From assembly GCF_038070005.1 (NCBI RefSeq), contig NZ_JBBPCO010000004.1, forward strand, positions 62,001 through 126,000: 64,000 bases of DNA, in the 5' to 3' direction. This document shows positions 51,587 through 61,681 of the stretch, in pieces. Within the stretch, counting starts at the first letter, position 1. The number at the start of each line of letters is the position of its first letter. The translations under genes and the position numbers were made by a program. The notes beneath the pieces were generated by a model. It was not told where the DNA came from, made no database searches, and saw nothing but the letters and a program-made list of their open reading frames with translations. The DNA is from Thermithiobacillus plumbiphilus (GTDB lineage Bacteria; Pseudomonadota; Gammaproteobacteria; Acidithiobacillales; Thermithiobacillaceae).

Positions 51587-52810
51587 CTACGCGACCAGGG
51601 CCAGTTCGACCTCGGTCGGTTCGGAGACGCGCCAGGCACGCAGGAGGCGCTCAGCGAGCTTGGCGTCCTCCTCTGCCATGTCCTGGAGGTTGGAGATCCC
51701 CGATTGCTTGATGTCGATGTTCAGTACGCGACCGCGCTTGCCCACCTCGGCAGGGGCGAAGTAGATGCTGATGAGGGCCTCGACGATATTGAACGGACCG
51801 CGGAACAGGTCGTGGTCCTTCAGGTGGGCGCTCGATGCAGCGAGCACGCAGTGTTCGGCCTGATCCGCCGGTACGCCTACCCAGAAGTCGCAGATCGGCG
51901 CCCTCGTGCTCCTGAGCCGGGCGCGGCGGAGGCGAATGCGATCAATGCCGTGGGCGGCGAGGTCGATGTCGCTGTCCTCCGGAAGGTCCAAGCCGTGCCG
52001 CAGCCGGTTGAGATAGAACATCGGCTGCTTCACTGCCTCGGGCTTGACCTCCTGTTTCAGCAGATGGCGTGCGAAGAGCGTCACCAGCGGCTGGTGGACC
52101 TTGGCTCCGCCCCGGCCGACGGTGTCGACGATGCCGGATGCGGGGAAGTAGACCAGCGCGAGATTGGTCGCCGGGCGGGTCGTCCGGCGGCGCATGCCCT
52201 CTTCGACGAACTCCACCAGATCGTTGGGATCGTCCTCCACGTAGACGCTGATCTGCACACCGCCGTCCAGGTGACGGTCGCAGACGTCTACGTGGCAGGC
52301 GCGCCGCGGTCCCTTGCGTTTCGAGAGCACCTCGGACAAGGCGGCCTGCAATCCCTCGATGTCGGCAGCCTCTCGGGACACCGGCTCGGTCACCTTGATG
52401 GCTTGCCGTTTCCACGACCGCTTGCCGACGCCGAGATCGAATTGGAGCAGCGCCTCGGCCGTCATGAAGGTTTGCGGCCAGTTCACCAACACCCACATGG
52501 CCCGCTCGGCGTGGTTGCGGAGCTGTCCGAAGTCCTCCCGAATGGCCACGTCGTTGTCGCTGGCGTTGAGGATCGCATCGATGCCTTTCTGGGTCGCGAG
52601 GGCGTGGACATGGCGCAGCTCGGCGTGCAGCAGGGCCTGTTGATCCGGTTCGAGTTCCTCCAGGAGGGCGATCAGGGCATCGGAAAATGCCTTTTCCTCG
52701 GCGCTCCAGTCGAAAGATTCGGGGATGGCGATGGAACGGGAGGACAGATACGCCTGCCAAGTGGTGGCCGGAACCTGACGGGCGAGGTGACGAGGGTTGA
52801 ACGCGGTCAT
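51587..52810 (-). CDS. Unknown 407-aa protein divergent from XRE repressor
   Basis: Begins MTAFNPRHLARQVPATTWQA. Contains helical segments (LLEELEPDQQALLHAELRHV) and a beta part near HVDVCDRHLDGGVQISVYVE. The rest, AHGIDRIRLRRARLRSTRAP and ending in WRVSEPTEVELALV, shows no motif I know. It is co-transcribed with the 318-residue zinc-ribbon protein from a promoter overlapping XRE operators. Possibly an accessory defence or lysogeny gene; this is inferred from position only. Confidence 0.55.
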   Translation of the reverse strand: MTAFNPRHLARQVPATTWQAYLSSRSIAIPESFDWSAEEKAFSDALIALLEELEPDQQALLHAELRHVHALATQKGIDAILNASDNDVAIREDFGQLRNHAERAMWVLVNWPQTFMTAEALLQFDLGVGKRSWKRQAIKVTEPVSREAADIEGLQAALSEVLSKRKGPRRACHVDVCDRHLDGGVQISVYVEDDPNDLVEFVEEGMRRRTTRPATNLALVYFPASGIVDTVGRGGAKVHQPLVTLFARHLLKQEVKPEAVKQPMFYLNRLRHGLDLPEDSDIDLAAHGIDRIRLRRARLRSTRAPICDFWVGVPADQAEHCVLAASSAHLKDHDLFRGPFNIVEALISIYFAPAEVGKRGRVLNIDIKQSGISNLQDMAEEDAKLAERLLRAWRVSEPTEVELALVA

Positions 52811-52870
52811 GCCTTTCTTCTCCTTCTTCAAACGGACGATGCCCGGCGCCGCCACATCCCACCAAGGACG

Positions 52871-52947
52871 CGAACGTTCGGTGTGCCGAACGTTTCGGAT
52901 TGTCTCGGACTGATGCTGGGTTTGTCAAGCAGGTACGAAATCGTTCG
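52871..52947. promoter_or_regulatory. Divergent control region with CGAA-N-TTCG operators
   Basis: Operators CGAACGTTCG (52871-52880), CGAACGTTTCG (52887-52897) and CGAAATCGTTCG (52936-52947). On the minus strand TTGACA (52928-52923), an 18-base gap and GACAAT (52904-52899) form a good sigma-70 promoter for the leftward operon; the middle operator directly follows its -10. Plus-strand TAATAT near 52956 may serve the XRE gene. The XRE protein is the likely ligand. Confidence 0.65.
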
Positions 52948-52996
52948 GCGTAGTGGTAATATCTTCGGCCTGACGCAGAACGATTAGGAGATACCG

Positions 52997-53317
52997 GTGC
53001 CATCGCCCTTGGGGGACAAGATCCGCGCATTGCGGAAACAGAAGAAGCTCAGCCTTGAGCAGTTGGCCGAACTGACCGACTCCAGCAAGAGCTACATCTG
53101 GGAGCTGGAGAACAAGGACGAACCGAAGCCCTCGGCTGAGAAGATCGGCAAGATCGCTGCCGTACTCGAGGTGACTACAGAATTCCTGCTCACCGAGTCG
53201 GCGACCACGCCGGACGAAGAAGTGCTTGATGAGGCCTTCTTCCGCAAGTACAAGAATATGTCCGAGCCGGACAAGAAGAAGATCCGCAAGATCCTCGATG
53301 CTTGGGAAGATGAATGA
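52997..53317 (+). CDS. XRE-family HTH repressor
   Basis: A 106-residue protein: LGDKIRALRKQKKLSLEQLA, ELTDSSKSYIWELENKDEPK, PSAEKIGKIAAVLEVTTEFL, a typical XRE HTH, followed by an acidic C-terminal stretch ending ILDAWEDE. GTG start with AGGAG 6 bases upstream. It overlaps the ImmA-like gene by four bases. It is the likely lysogeny repressor, using the CGAA-N-TTCG sites. Confidence 0.92.
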   Translation: MPSPLGDKIRALRKQKKLSLEQLAELTDSSKSYIWELENKDEPKPSAEKIGKIAAVLEVTTEFLLTESATTPDEEVLDEAFFRKYKNMSEPDKKKIRKILDAWEDE

Positions 53318-54225
53318 CAGAGGCGAAAAAGCCCATGGCCGAGGCCAACCGCATCTCGGCCATGCTCAACGCGGTTCTGGGCACGGATCGGTTTCCGGTC
53401 AAGGTCGATGAGATCGCCATCGAGTACTCGCGCCAGTGTTTCGCGGATTCCCCCGTAGACAAGGTCCGGGGGGAAGCGCTGGACGGATTCGACGGCATGC
53501 TGGCGGCGAACAAGACGCGGTCGAAGTGGCTGATCCTGTACAACAGCGCCACCCCATCGGAGGGTCGCAAACGCTTCACGATCGCGCACGAGTTCGGTCA
53601 CTACATCCTCCATCGCCACCAGCAGGATCGTTTCGAGTGTGGCGACGACGACATCGAGACCGGTGACAACAACGAGAGGGACATCGAGGCCGAGGCGGAT
53701 CTTTTCGCTTCGACCCTGCTGATGCCGCTGGATGACTTTCGGCGGCAGGTGGACGGGCAGCCAGTCAGCTTCGACCTGCTGGGTCACTGCGCCGACCGCT
53801 ACGGCGTCTCGCTGACTGCGGCAGCTTTGCGCTGGACCGAGATCGCGCCCAAACGGGCAGTCCTCATCGCCAGCCGCGACGACCACATGCTGTGGGCCAA
53901 GTCGAACACGGGAGCGCTCAGGTCCGGTGCCTACTTCGCGACCCGCAAGAACACGATCGAGCTGCCGTGTGATGCGCTGGCGCACAGCAGTAACGCCTTG
54001 GCCGTCGGCCAGCAGCAAACCACACCGGCGAGGCTTTGGTTTCCGCGCGAGCCTGAATCCATGATGGTCAATGAGATGATCAGGGACGCTGGCCAGTACG
54101 AATACACCCTGACCCTGCTCCTGCTGCCGGAAGCCGAGTGGCAGGGAGCCCATCACGACGATGAGGAGTCGGAGGAAGACACCTTCGATCGCTTTATCCG
54201 CAACGGGCAGCTGCCGGTGCGCTGA
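53314..54225 (+). CDS. ImmA/IrrE-type metallopeptidase
   Basis: A 303-residue protein. Zinc protease motif in RFTIAHEFGHYILHRHQQ (HExxH) near residue 90, with a downstream acidic residue in EAEADLFASTLLMPLDDFRR. These proteases cleave XRE repressors such as ImmR. Adjacency to the XRE gene and the shared ATGA junction argue for a repressor/antirepressor pair controlling induction. The C-terminal region (about residues 180-300) is unlike ordinary ImmA and unassigned. Confidence 0.9.
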   Translation: MTEAKKPMAEANRISAMLNAVLGTDRFPVKVDEIAIEYSRQCFADSPVDKVRGEALDGFDGMLAANKTRSKWLILYNSATPSEGRKRFTIAHEFGHYILHRHQQDRFECGDDDIETGDNNERDIEAEADLFASTLLMPLDDFRRQVDGQPVSFDLLGHCADRYGVSLTAAALRWTEIAPKRAVLIASRDDHMLWAKSNTGALRSGAYFATRKNTIELPCDALAHSSNALAVGQQQTTPARLWFPREPESMMVNEMIRDAGQYEYTLTLLLLPEAEWQGAHHDDEESEEDTFDRFIRNGQLPVR

Positions 54226-54240
54226 AAAAGGGGTAGCGAA

Positions 54241-55203
54241 ATGTCTGAGGTCGCCGCGCTGGAACCATTCGGAGATTTCCACTCCGCGCTCTACTTTCGC
54301 GATTTGTATCTCCGTGATGAGACGCTCTACACAGAGTTCTTTTGTCCGTTCTGCGGAGTGTTGCTCGATCCAGTGCTGGTTTATGCGCCGGCAGATCAAG
54401 AGATCGGCAAGAGTCCGCATTTTCGAACCCGTCGCGGCGGTGCAAAGCACTATTCGGGTTGCGACGGAAATTCATCTAACTACCAACACCCGACCGGGAA
54501 AAAGCCCGTTCAGGCACACATCGAGAAGCGCCAGTTCTCGTTGCCGACGGAATTCGCCGAGTACGTCGATCGACCCCCGAGGCCCGCAGGCGGCGCGCCT
54601 GCCCGCGCTCCCACTCCAGACGAGATCCGTCGTCGCCGGGAGGCTGCAGGACGCCGCTACGGCGTGGCGCGGTTTCGTGTGTCGCTTGTTCAGTCGCTGG
54701 CCGAAGCGCACCTTGCGGTCCTGGCGGATGCTTACGAGAAGCAGAAAGAGCACGGCTGGCCCGACACTGAGCGCCAGAGCTGGATTCGCGAGGTGCTGCA
54801 AGCGCCGATCGACTTGCGCGGTTACTCGACGACCTATCGAGGCGCGCTCCATGACCTTTGGTTTCCGGTCCCGAAGTACCCACGCGTCTTTCACGGTAAG
54901 CACGCCAAGGTGACGGCAAACGACGACGGCTACGTAATCATGTCCGAACGGCCGGGAAAGATCGATGACGACAACTCCACACGACCATTCGTCATCATCG
55001 TTTCATTGCATGACGTAGACGAAGGGCATCTACGCGGCGCGCGGAGGGCATTGCTTCGTCAACTCGAGCGCGCGGTAGCAGAAGCTGCAAGTGTTCGATG
55101 GTATGCCTACGGGCGAGCGGAGTTGATCGACGGACGGTTCGAGTTAGCGTTCGACGGTGCCAACATCGGCGACCTATTCGTGAAAATGCAGAAGCACGGG
55201 TGA
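54241..55203 (+). CDS. Zinc-finger (CoiA-like N terminus) protein, unknown
   Basis: A 320-residue protein starting EVAALEPFGDFHSALYFRDL. The segment FFCPFCGVLLDPVLVY, then HFRTRRGGAKHYSGC, has a CxxC and following histidine/cysteine pattern like the zinc module at the front of CoiA-type proteins. The rest (about residues 150-310) has no motif I recognise; the nuclease core of CoiA is not visible. It lies 15 bases after the ImmA-like gene and could be part of that operon. Candidate accessory or defence gene. Confidence 0.55.
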   Translation: MSEVAALEPFGDFHSALYFRDLYLRDETLYTEFFCPFCGVLLDPVLVYAPADQEIGKSPHFRTRRGGAKHYSGCDGNSSNYQHPTGKKPVQAHIEKRQFSLPTEFAEYVDRPPRPAGGAPARAPTPDEIRRRREAAGRRYGVARFRVSLVQSLAEAHLAVLADAYEKQKEHGWPDTERQSWIREVLQAPIDLRGYSTTYRGALHDLWFPVPKYPRVFHGKHAKVTANDDGYVIMSERPGKIDDDNSTRPFVIIVSLHDVDEGHLRGARRALLRQLERAVAEAASVRWYAYGRAELIDGRFELAFDGANIGDLFVKMQKHG

Positions 55204-55342
55204 CGACGTCCCTCCCGGCCCGGGTCGTTTCCTCATTACTCCCCGCTGATTCGCAGCCGTTCGAAATTCCCTCATGGCGCAGGTAGAGGCCTGACCGGAC
55301 AATCTCGTCATCAAGCGAGTTGGACGTTCAGGACCGATACCG

Positions 55343-55561
55343 ATGTGCACGATCAACCACCTACCACCCGAGCGGATGACGCCCGAGCAGCGCCGGCGCG
55401 AGGTCGCGTCCTTGCTGGCGCACGGCCTCGTCCGACTGCGCGACGCCGCGGTCGCGCAGTCCGCAGGCGGCCCCGCAGAGAGCGAGTTTGAGCTTGGCTT
55501 CTCCGGCCGGAAGCAGCCTCATAGCCACCCCGTCAACAACACTTCGGAGGAGGCTCCATGA
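55343..55561 (+). CDS. Small protein of the DUF2924/recombinase cassette
   Basis: A 72-residue protein; MTPEQRRREVASLLAHGLVR is a conserved core that regularly precedes DUF2924 genes in such cassettes. AGGA lies 9 bases upstream of ATG 55343; ATG 55376 (MTPEQ) is an alternative. Leader copy E lies inside its 3' end, and its stop codon overlaps the DUF2924 start (ATGA). Confidence 0.75.
   Translation: MCTINHLPPERMTPEQRRREVASLLAHGLVRLRDAAVAQSAGGPAESEFELGFSGRKQPHSHPVNNTSEEAP
55492..55522 (+). promoter_or_regulatory. Repeated promoter-like leader, copy E (degenerate)
   Basis: GCTTGGCTTC (55492-55501) is identical to the other copies; the second half reads GGAAGCAGCCTCAT instead of GAACAGCGCGTTCAT, with the same 17-base spacing from TTGGCT to CCTCAT. 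It lies 36 bases upstream of DUF2924, 17.6 kb from copies A-D. Confidence 0.5.
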
Positions 55562-56051
55562 AGGCAAGCACCGTCCCACCCACCCCGCCGAGCGTCGCCG
55601 CCCGGATCGCCGGGCTCCCGGATCTCTCGATAGAGGAAATGAGGGCGCTTTGGCGAGAACTCTTCGGCAGCGACAACCCGACGCCCAATCGCCAGTTCAT
55701 GGAGCGGCGGATCGCCTACAAGCTGCAGGAGATCGAGTTCCGCAAGGTCGATCCCAATCTGCTGGAGCGCAACAAGCGGCGCATCAAGTCTTTGATGGAG
55801 ACCGGCAAGGCGCGCAAGCTCGACCGCGACATTCGGCTGATGCCCGGCACCGTGCTCACCCGCGAGTACCAGGGGGTCGAGCACCGGGTGACGGTCGCCC
55901 AGGACGGGCAGTACGAGTTCGAGGGCAGGCGCTACCCGAGCCTGTCCATGATCGCCCGCGAGATCACCGGCACCCGTTGGTCCGGGCCGCTCTTCTTCGG
56001 TGTGAAGGCGCCGGCCAAGGCGAAGAATCCGAAGAAGCAGGGAGGCCGGCG

Positions 56052-56055
<4 letters not shown>
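55558..56055 (+). CDS. DUF2924 protein
   Basis: A 165-residue protein with LSIEEMRALWRELFGSDNPT, FMERRIAYKLQEIEFRKVDP, LMPGTVLTREYQGVEHRVTV and YPSLSMIAREITGTRWSGPL. This is the whole DUF2924 pattern; the C terminus resembles a small DNA-binding or clamp region. It overlaps the recombinase start by four bases and almost always accompanies such recombinases, perhaps as a directionality or accessory factor. Confidence 0.9.
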
Positions 56056-57478
<1,423 letters not shown>

Positions 57479-57482
<4 letters not shown>

Positions 57483-57919
57483 ACGAGATCTTGATCGACA
57501 AGACCGGTCAGGCCGAGGTGATCACCGCCAGCGACGGCAGCCTTACCGTCACCGTGCCGATCCGGATCAAGCGCCGCGGCAGCCGCAAGGCCGTGATGCT
57601 GCCGGACGGTGGTGCCGTGCAACCACGCCCGTGGGATGACACGCCGACGCCGATCCAGCTCGCACTCGCCCGCGGCCACCGCTGGCTGGCGATGGTGGAG
57701 TCCGGCGAGGCGCGCACGCTGTCCGAAGTGGCCGAGTGCGAGGGGATGGATCGGGCCTATGTGAGCCGGATGGTGAACCTCACCACCCTGGCGCCGGACA
57801 TCGTCGCCGCCATCCTCGACGAGACCCTGCCACCGGAGGTGACGCTGTTCGATCTGGCGTCGGGGACGCCGTTGTTGTGGGAGGAGCAGAGAGCCCGGTT
57901 GCAACTTGTGGCGGCGTAA
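57479..57919 (+). CDS. HTH protein of the recombinase cassette
   Basis: A 146-residue protein. The N-terminal 60 residues are beta-rich and basic. The C-terminal part has ALARGHRWLAMVESGEARTL, AECEGMDRAYVSRMVNLTTL and APDIVAAILDETLPPEVTLF, a conserved HTH that follows DUF2924/recombinase genes in many elements. Probably a DNA-binding accessory for recombination. It overlaps the recombinase stop (ATGA) and ends 16 bases before the convergent MocR gene. Confidence 0.85.
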
Positions 57920-57935
57920 CAAAGCCGACAAGTGG

Positions 57936-59342
57936 TCAGATCAGCTTCGCCAGCTGGACCAAGGCCCTTTCCAGTCGCGCATCCCAGACGCGCGCACAGG
58001 ACAGGCGGATGAAGTTCCTGAATTTCCCGCTGGCGGAGAAGAGTGTGCCCGGCGCGATGCTCACGCCCTGGCTCAGAGCGCGCCGCGCCAGATCGAAGCC
58101 GTCCACGTCCTGCGGCAGCTCCACCCAGAGCACGAAGCCGCCCGCCGGTTGCGAGATGCGCGTGCCTTCGGGAAAGTAGTTCATGACGGCATCGCTCATG
58201 CGCGCCACGGCGCTCGCGTAGCGGCCGCGCACCTCGCGCAGGTAACGCTCGTAACGGCCGCTCTCCAACAGTTCGGCCACGGCGAGCTGCGGCACGGTCG
58301 GGCTGGCGATGCTGGTGACGTATTTCAGGTACTCGATGCGCTCGCGATGGCGGCCTCCCGCGGCCACCCAGCCGATGCGCAGCCCCGGAGACAGGGTCTT
58401 GGAAAACGAGCTGCAATAGAGGATATCCGCCTGCGGCATGAGCCCCTTGCAGGTGGAGGGCCGGCGGTTGCCGAAGCCCAGGTCGCCGTAGACATCGTCC
58501 TCGATCAGGGGAATGCCGTGTTGCGCGAGCCGTTCGACCAGGGCGCGCTTCCTGTCATCCGACATGCAGTAGCCGAGCGGGTTGCTGAAGTTCGGCGAAA
58601 CCACGCAGGCCGCGACCTTCCAGCGATCCAGGGCCAAGGCCAGGGCGTCGAGGGCAAGGCCTTCGCGCGGATGCGCGGGGATTTCAAGTGCTTCCAGCCC
58701 GAGCGATTCCATGACGTGCAGCAGACCGTAGAACGCCGGTGATTCGACCGCCACGACGTCACCCCGCACCGTCACCGCGCGCAAGGCGAGGCTCAGGGCC
58801 TCCTGGCAGCCGGTGGTGATGATCACCTCGTCGGCCGGGATGCTGCCGCCTGTCTGGCTCATGCGCCGGGCTATCTGGCGGCGCAACTCGGGTGCGCCGG
58901 GCGGCATCATGTAGGCCGCGGCGCGGCTGCGCTCGGTACGTGCGATACCGGCGAGTGCACGGGCCACGGCGTTGGTCGGCAGATAGGACGGATCGGGCAC
59001 GGCCGCACCGAGTTGCACGATGCCGGGATCGTTGGCGGCCTTGATGAGCGCCATCGCCATCGCCTGGCCGGTCACCGGGCGCGGCGGCGCGGCGACCGGC
59101 GCAGCCGTGCTCTCGATGGTCTGGATGGTCTGGCGCGCACGCACGTAGAACCCCGAGCGCGAGCGCGCCTCGATGTAACCCGCGTCCTCCAGCTTCCGAT
59201 AGGCGGCGACGACGGTCGCCACACTGACACCGCGCTGCTGTGCATGGCTGCGCACGCCCGGCAGGCGATCGCCAGGGCGGTGTACGCCGGTGGCGATCTG
59301 CCTGGCGAGTTCTTCGGCAATGTCTCGATAGAGCGTGGGCAT
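57936..59342 (-). CDS. MocR/PdxR-type transcription regulator (GntR HTH plus PLP aminotransferase domain)
   Basis: A 468-residue protein. Residues 1-70 are a GntR winged helix (MPTLYRDIAEELARQIATGV, PGVRSHAQQRGVSVATVVAA). The rest is a fold-type I aminotransferase: IITTGCQEALSLALRA, FYGLLHVMESLGLEALEIPA, LIEDDVYGDLGFG, and SSFSKTLSPGLRIGWVAAGG with the PLP lysine. It is probably a repressor or activator of the divergent SnoaL/LysE gene set. Chromosomal, next to the prophage edge. Confidence 0.93.
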   Translation of the reverse strand: MPTLYRDIAEELARQIATGVHRPGDRLPGVRSHAQQRGVSVATVVAAYRKLEDAGYIEARSRSGFYVRARQTIQTIESTAAPVAAPPRPVTGQAMAMALIKAANDPGIVQLGAAVPDPSYLPTNAVARALAGIARTERSRAAAYMMPPGAPELRRQIARRMSQTGGSIPADEVIITTGCQEALSLALRAVTVRGDVVAVESPAFYGLLHVMESLGLEALEIPAHPREGLALDALALALDRWKVAACVVSPNFSNPLGYCMSDDRKRALVERLAQHGIPLIEDDVYGDLGFGNRRPSTCKGLMPQADILYCSSFSKTLSPGLRIGWVAAGGRHRERIEYLKYVTSIASPTVPQLAVAELLESGRYERYLREVRGRYASAVARMSDAVMNYFPEGTRISQPAGGFVLWVELPQDVDGFDLARRALSQGVSIAPGTLFSASGKFRNFIRLSCARVWDARLERALVQLAKLI

Positions 59343-59426
59343 AGGGGCTTACGCCGGTACAGCAAACGGAGTGATCGTCAGCACAAAGATTCGACAACAA
59401 CATCTGTACTGCGTCAATAATTATTT

Positions 59427-59500
59427 TCTGTATCTGTATCTGATGCTGTGTCCTCAGTAAAGTCGATTGCAAACCCGAACGGCGGCTTTTCCAGATACTG
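59427..59500. promoter_or_regulatory. Candidate MocR-type binding repeats in divergent region
   Basis: Direct repeats TCTGTATCTGTATCTG (59427-59442) and the inverted CAGATACTG (59492-59500) lie between the divergent MocR and SnoaL genes in an AT-rich spacer. Spaced direct and inverted copies of this kind are typical of MocR operators. Assignment is tentative. Confidence 0.4.
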
Positions 59501-59513
59501 ACAGGAGCCCCTC

Positions 59514-59876
59514 ATGCCAACAGACCCGACACACGATCCTCACGGCTTCGCCAGAAGCTGGATCGACGCCTGGAACGCCCATGACCTCGACGCAGTGCTG
59601 GCGCATTTCTGCGAAGACTTCGAGTTTTCCTCGCCCAACATCGTCCGCGTCACTGGCGAGGCGTCCGGCAGGCTGAGGGGCAAGGCCGCCGTGCGCGCCT
59701 ATTGGAGCGCCGCGCTCGCGCGTCTGCCGGATTTACGCTTCGAACTCGTCGATGTGCTGGCCGGCGTCGATGGCCTGCTCATCCTGTACCGCGGGCATCG
59801 CGGTCTGTCGGCGGAGGTCTTCGAGTTCGATGCCAACGGACAAGTGCGGCGCGGCCAGGCGCTGTACGCGGGCTGA
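59514..59876 (+). CDS. SnoaL-like polyketide cyclase/NTF2-family protein
   Basis: A 120-residue protein with ARSWIDAWNAHDLDAVLAHF, AVRAYWSAALARLPDLRFEL and VEVFEFDANGQVRRGQALYA (core reading). This is the compact NTF2-like fold with a hydrophobic pocket. ACAGGAG lies upstream of the ATG. Substrate unknown; it is first in a plus-strand gene set divergent from the MocR regulator, which likely controls it. Confidence 0.85.
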   Translation: MPTDPTHDPHGFARSWIDAWNAHDLDAVLAHFCEDFEFSSPNIVRVTGEASGRLRGKAAVRAYWSAALARLPDLRFELVDVLAGVDGLLILYRGHRGLSAEVFEFDANGQVRRGQALYAG

Positions 59877-59890
59877 GCCGGCGATCGGCT

Positions 59891-60496
59891 ATGGAGGCGG
59901 GCACGTACCAATCCTGGCTGAGTGCGGTCGCGGTGATCCTCACCTGCATCGCCTTCCTGCCGTACATCCTGTCGATCTTTCGCGGCCGGACGCGGCCGCA
60001 TGTCTTCTCCTGGGTGATCTGGGGCCTGAATACCAGCGTGGCCTTTCTCGCCACGCTGCACGCCGGTGGCGGTCACGGCGCCGGGGTGATCGGTTTTTCC
60101 GCCGGCGTGACGCTGTTCATTGCCGTGCTGGCCTACATCAAGCGTGCGGATGTGAGCGTCACGCTGACCGACCGGCTGTTTTTCATCGCCGCGCTCGCCG
60201 CCATGCCGCTGTGGCACTGGGCGGACGATCCGCTCTGGGCGGTCTGGCTGATCACGGTGATCGAACTGCTGGGCTTCGGGCCGACCTTCCGCAAGACCTG
60301 GTCGCAGCCGTATTCGGAGTCGATGAGCTTTCTGGTGCTGCTGGTGCTGCGCAATGCCCTGGTCATTGCCGCGCTGGACCGCCTTACGGCCACCACCGTG
60401 CTGTTCCCGGCCGCGATGGCGGCGGCCTGTCTCGCGCTCATCGCGGTCATGGCGTGGCGCAGGCCGCAGGTTGTCGCGATCAGCTCGGATCGTTGA
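59891..60496 (+). CDS. Multi-pass membrane protein, unknown
   Basis: A 201-residue protein with about six hydrophobic segments, for example SAVAVILTCIAFLPYILSIF, VFSWVIWGLNTSVAFLATLH and LFPAAMAAACLALIAVMAW. The motif PYILSIFRGRTRPHVFSWVI is shared by a family of small membrane proteins of unknown function in Gammaproteobacteria. GTG/ATG ambiguity is small; ATG 59891 follows the SnoaL stop by 14 bases. Confidence 0.75.
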   Translation: MEAGTYQSWLSAVAVILTCIAFLPYILSIFRGRTRPHVFSWVIWGLNTSVAFLATLHAGGGHGAGVIGFSAGVTLFIAVLAYIKRADVSVTLTDRLFFIAALAAMPLWHWADDPLWAVWLITVIELLGFGPTFRKTWSQPYSESMSFLVLLVLRNALVIAALDRLTATTVLFPAAMAAACLALIAVMAWRRPQVVAISSDR

Positions 60497-60506
60497 GGAG
60501 GCGTTC

Positions 60507-61103
60507 ATGTTGTCGCTGGACATGCTGTTGTCGCTGGCCGCCTATGCCTTCGTGATGACCATCACGCCGGGGCCGAACAACGTCTTGTTGTTGGCTTCGG
60601 GGCTCGCTTTCGGAGTGCGTCGCACCGGCTGGCATCTGGCCGGTGTGCTGGCGGGCACCTGGCTGATGATCTGTCTGGTGGGCGCCGGACTGGGGGCGCT
60701 GTTCGTTACTGTCCCCGCTGCCCAGACGGTTTTGAAACTCGCGGGCAGTGGCTACATGCTCTGGCTCGCGCACCAACTCTGGAACGCAGGCGCGTTGTCG
60801 GCCGTCGACGCGCAGCGGCCGATCCGGTTCTTTGATGCGGCCGTGTTCCAGATCGTGAACCCCAAAGTCTGGGTGATGGCCACGACCGTGATCGCCGCCT
60901 TTGTACCTGCCGGCGATCAGTATGTACAACGCGTCGTCATAGCCGGACTGTTGTTCATCGCCGTGGCCGTCCCTTGCATCACCCTGTGGGCGGCCGGCGG
61001 CAGCCTGATACGAACCTGGATTCACAACCCCGTCACCCTGCGGCGAATCAATCGCGTCATGGCACTGCTCGCCGCGGCCACTGTGGTGCTGTTCTGGTTA
61101 TGA
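60507..61103 (+). CDS. LysE/RhtB-family amino acid exporter
   Basis: A 198-residue inner-membrane protein: YAFVMTITPGPNNVLLLASG is the hallmark N-terminal motif of LysE translocators (TPGPNN), followed by five further hydrophobic helices, GSGYMLWLAHQLW and IVNPKVWVMATTVIAAF. It exports amino acids or related compounds. GAGGAGGCGTTC precedes the ATG. MocR regulators next to LysE genes are a common pairing. Confidence 0.92.
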   Translation: MLSLDMLLSLAAYAFVMTITPGPNNVLLLASGLAFGVRRTGWHLAGVLAGTWLMICLVGAGLGALFVTVPAAQTVLKLAGSGYMLWLAHQLWNAGALSAVDAQRPIRFFDAAVFQIVNPKVWVMATTVIAAFVPAGDQYVQRVVIAGLLFIAVAVPCITLWAAGGSLIRTWIHNPVTLRRINRVMALLAAATVVLFWL

Positions 61104-61147
61104 GGGGGAGTAGGTAGGCGTTCCCAAACCAAAGAGAGGCGTTCCCG

Positions 61148-61681
61148 ATGTACGAGCCCATGCTGAGCCTGATGGCCGACCACAACCGCTGGATGAACGA
61201 AAAGCTCTACGCGGTCTGCGCCGGCATACCGGACGAGGCGCGCAAACGCGATCTCGGCGCCTTTTTTCATTCCATCCACGGCACGCTCAATCATCTCCTG
61301 CTCGTGGATCGGCTCTGGCTTGGTCGCATCACGGGTAAACCCTTTCCGATCCTGTCGCTCGATCAGGAGTTGTACGCAGACTTCGACACGCTCAAACGCG
61401 AACGCGAGGACACCGATGCCGTGATTGCGGGATTCATCGCTGGGCTACAACCGGCACACCTCGCCGAGCCGCTGACCTACACCTCGTTCGTGAAGAAGGA
61501 ATCGGTGACGCTCCCCCTCGGTCTGATCCTGACCCATCTGTTCCATCACCAGACCCACCACCGTGGCCAGATCACGACGCTGATCTCGCAGCTCGGCTAC
61601 GACTTCGGCGAGACGGACATGATCTACATGCCAGGCGCGGGGACAGCGTACTTCAGTACTCAGCCTCCGGCGGAGGCATGA
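61148..61681 (+). CDS. DinB family protein
   Basis: A 177-residue four-helix protein with MLSLMADHNRWMNEKLYAVC, HSIHGTLNHLLLVDRLWLGR and GLILTHLFHHQTHHRGQITT. The three conserved histidines of DinB metal-binding folds appear in HGTLNH and HHQTHHRGQ. These proteins act as thiol-dependent enzymes or stress proteins; the substrate is not predictable. It overlaps the next start by four bases (ATGATGA region). Confidence 0.88.
   Translation: MYEPMLSLMADHNRWMNEKLYAVCAGIPDEARKRDLGAFFHSIHGTLNHLLLVDRLWLGRITGKPFPILSLDQELYADFDTLKREREDTDAVIAGFIAGLQPAHLAEPLTYTSFVKKESVTLPLGLILTHLFHHQTHHRGQITTLISQLGYDFGETDMIYMPGAGTAYFSTQPPAEA

Noticed and set aside
53997-55203. Toxin-antitoxin pair formed by the ImmA-like and zinc-finger genes
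   Set aside because: Sizes and domains do not fit any toxin-antitoxin pair; the XRE/ImmA repressor-protease reading is simpler.
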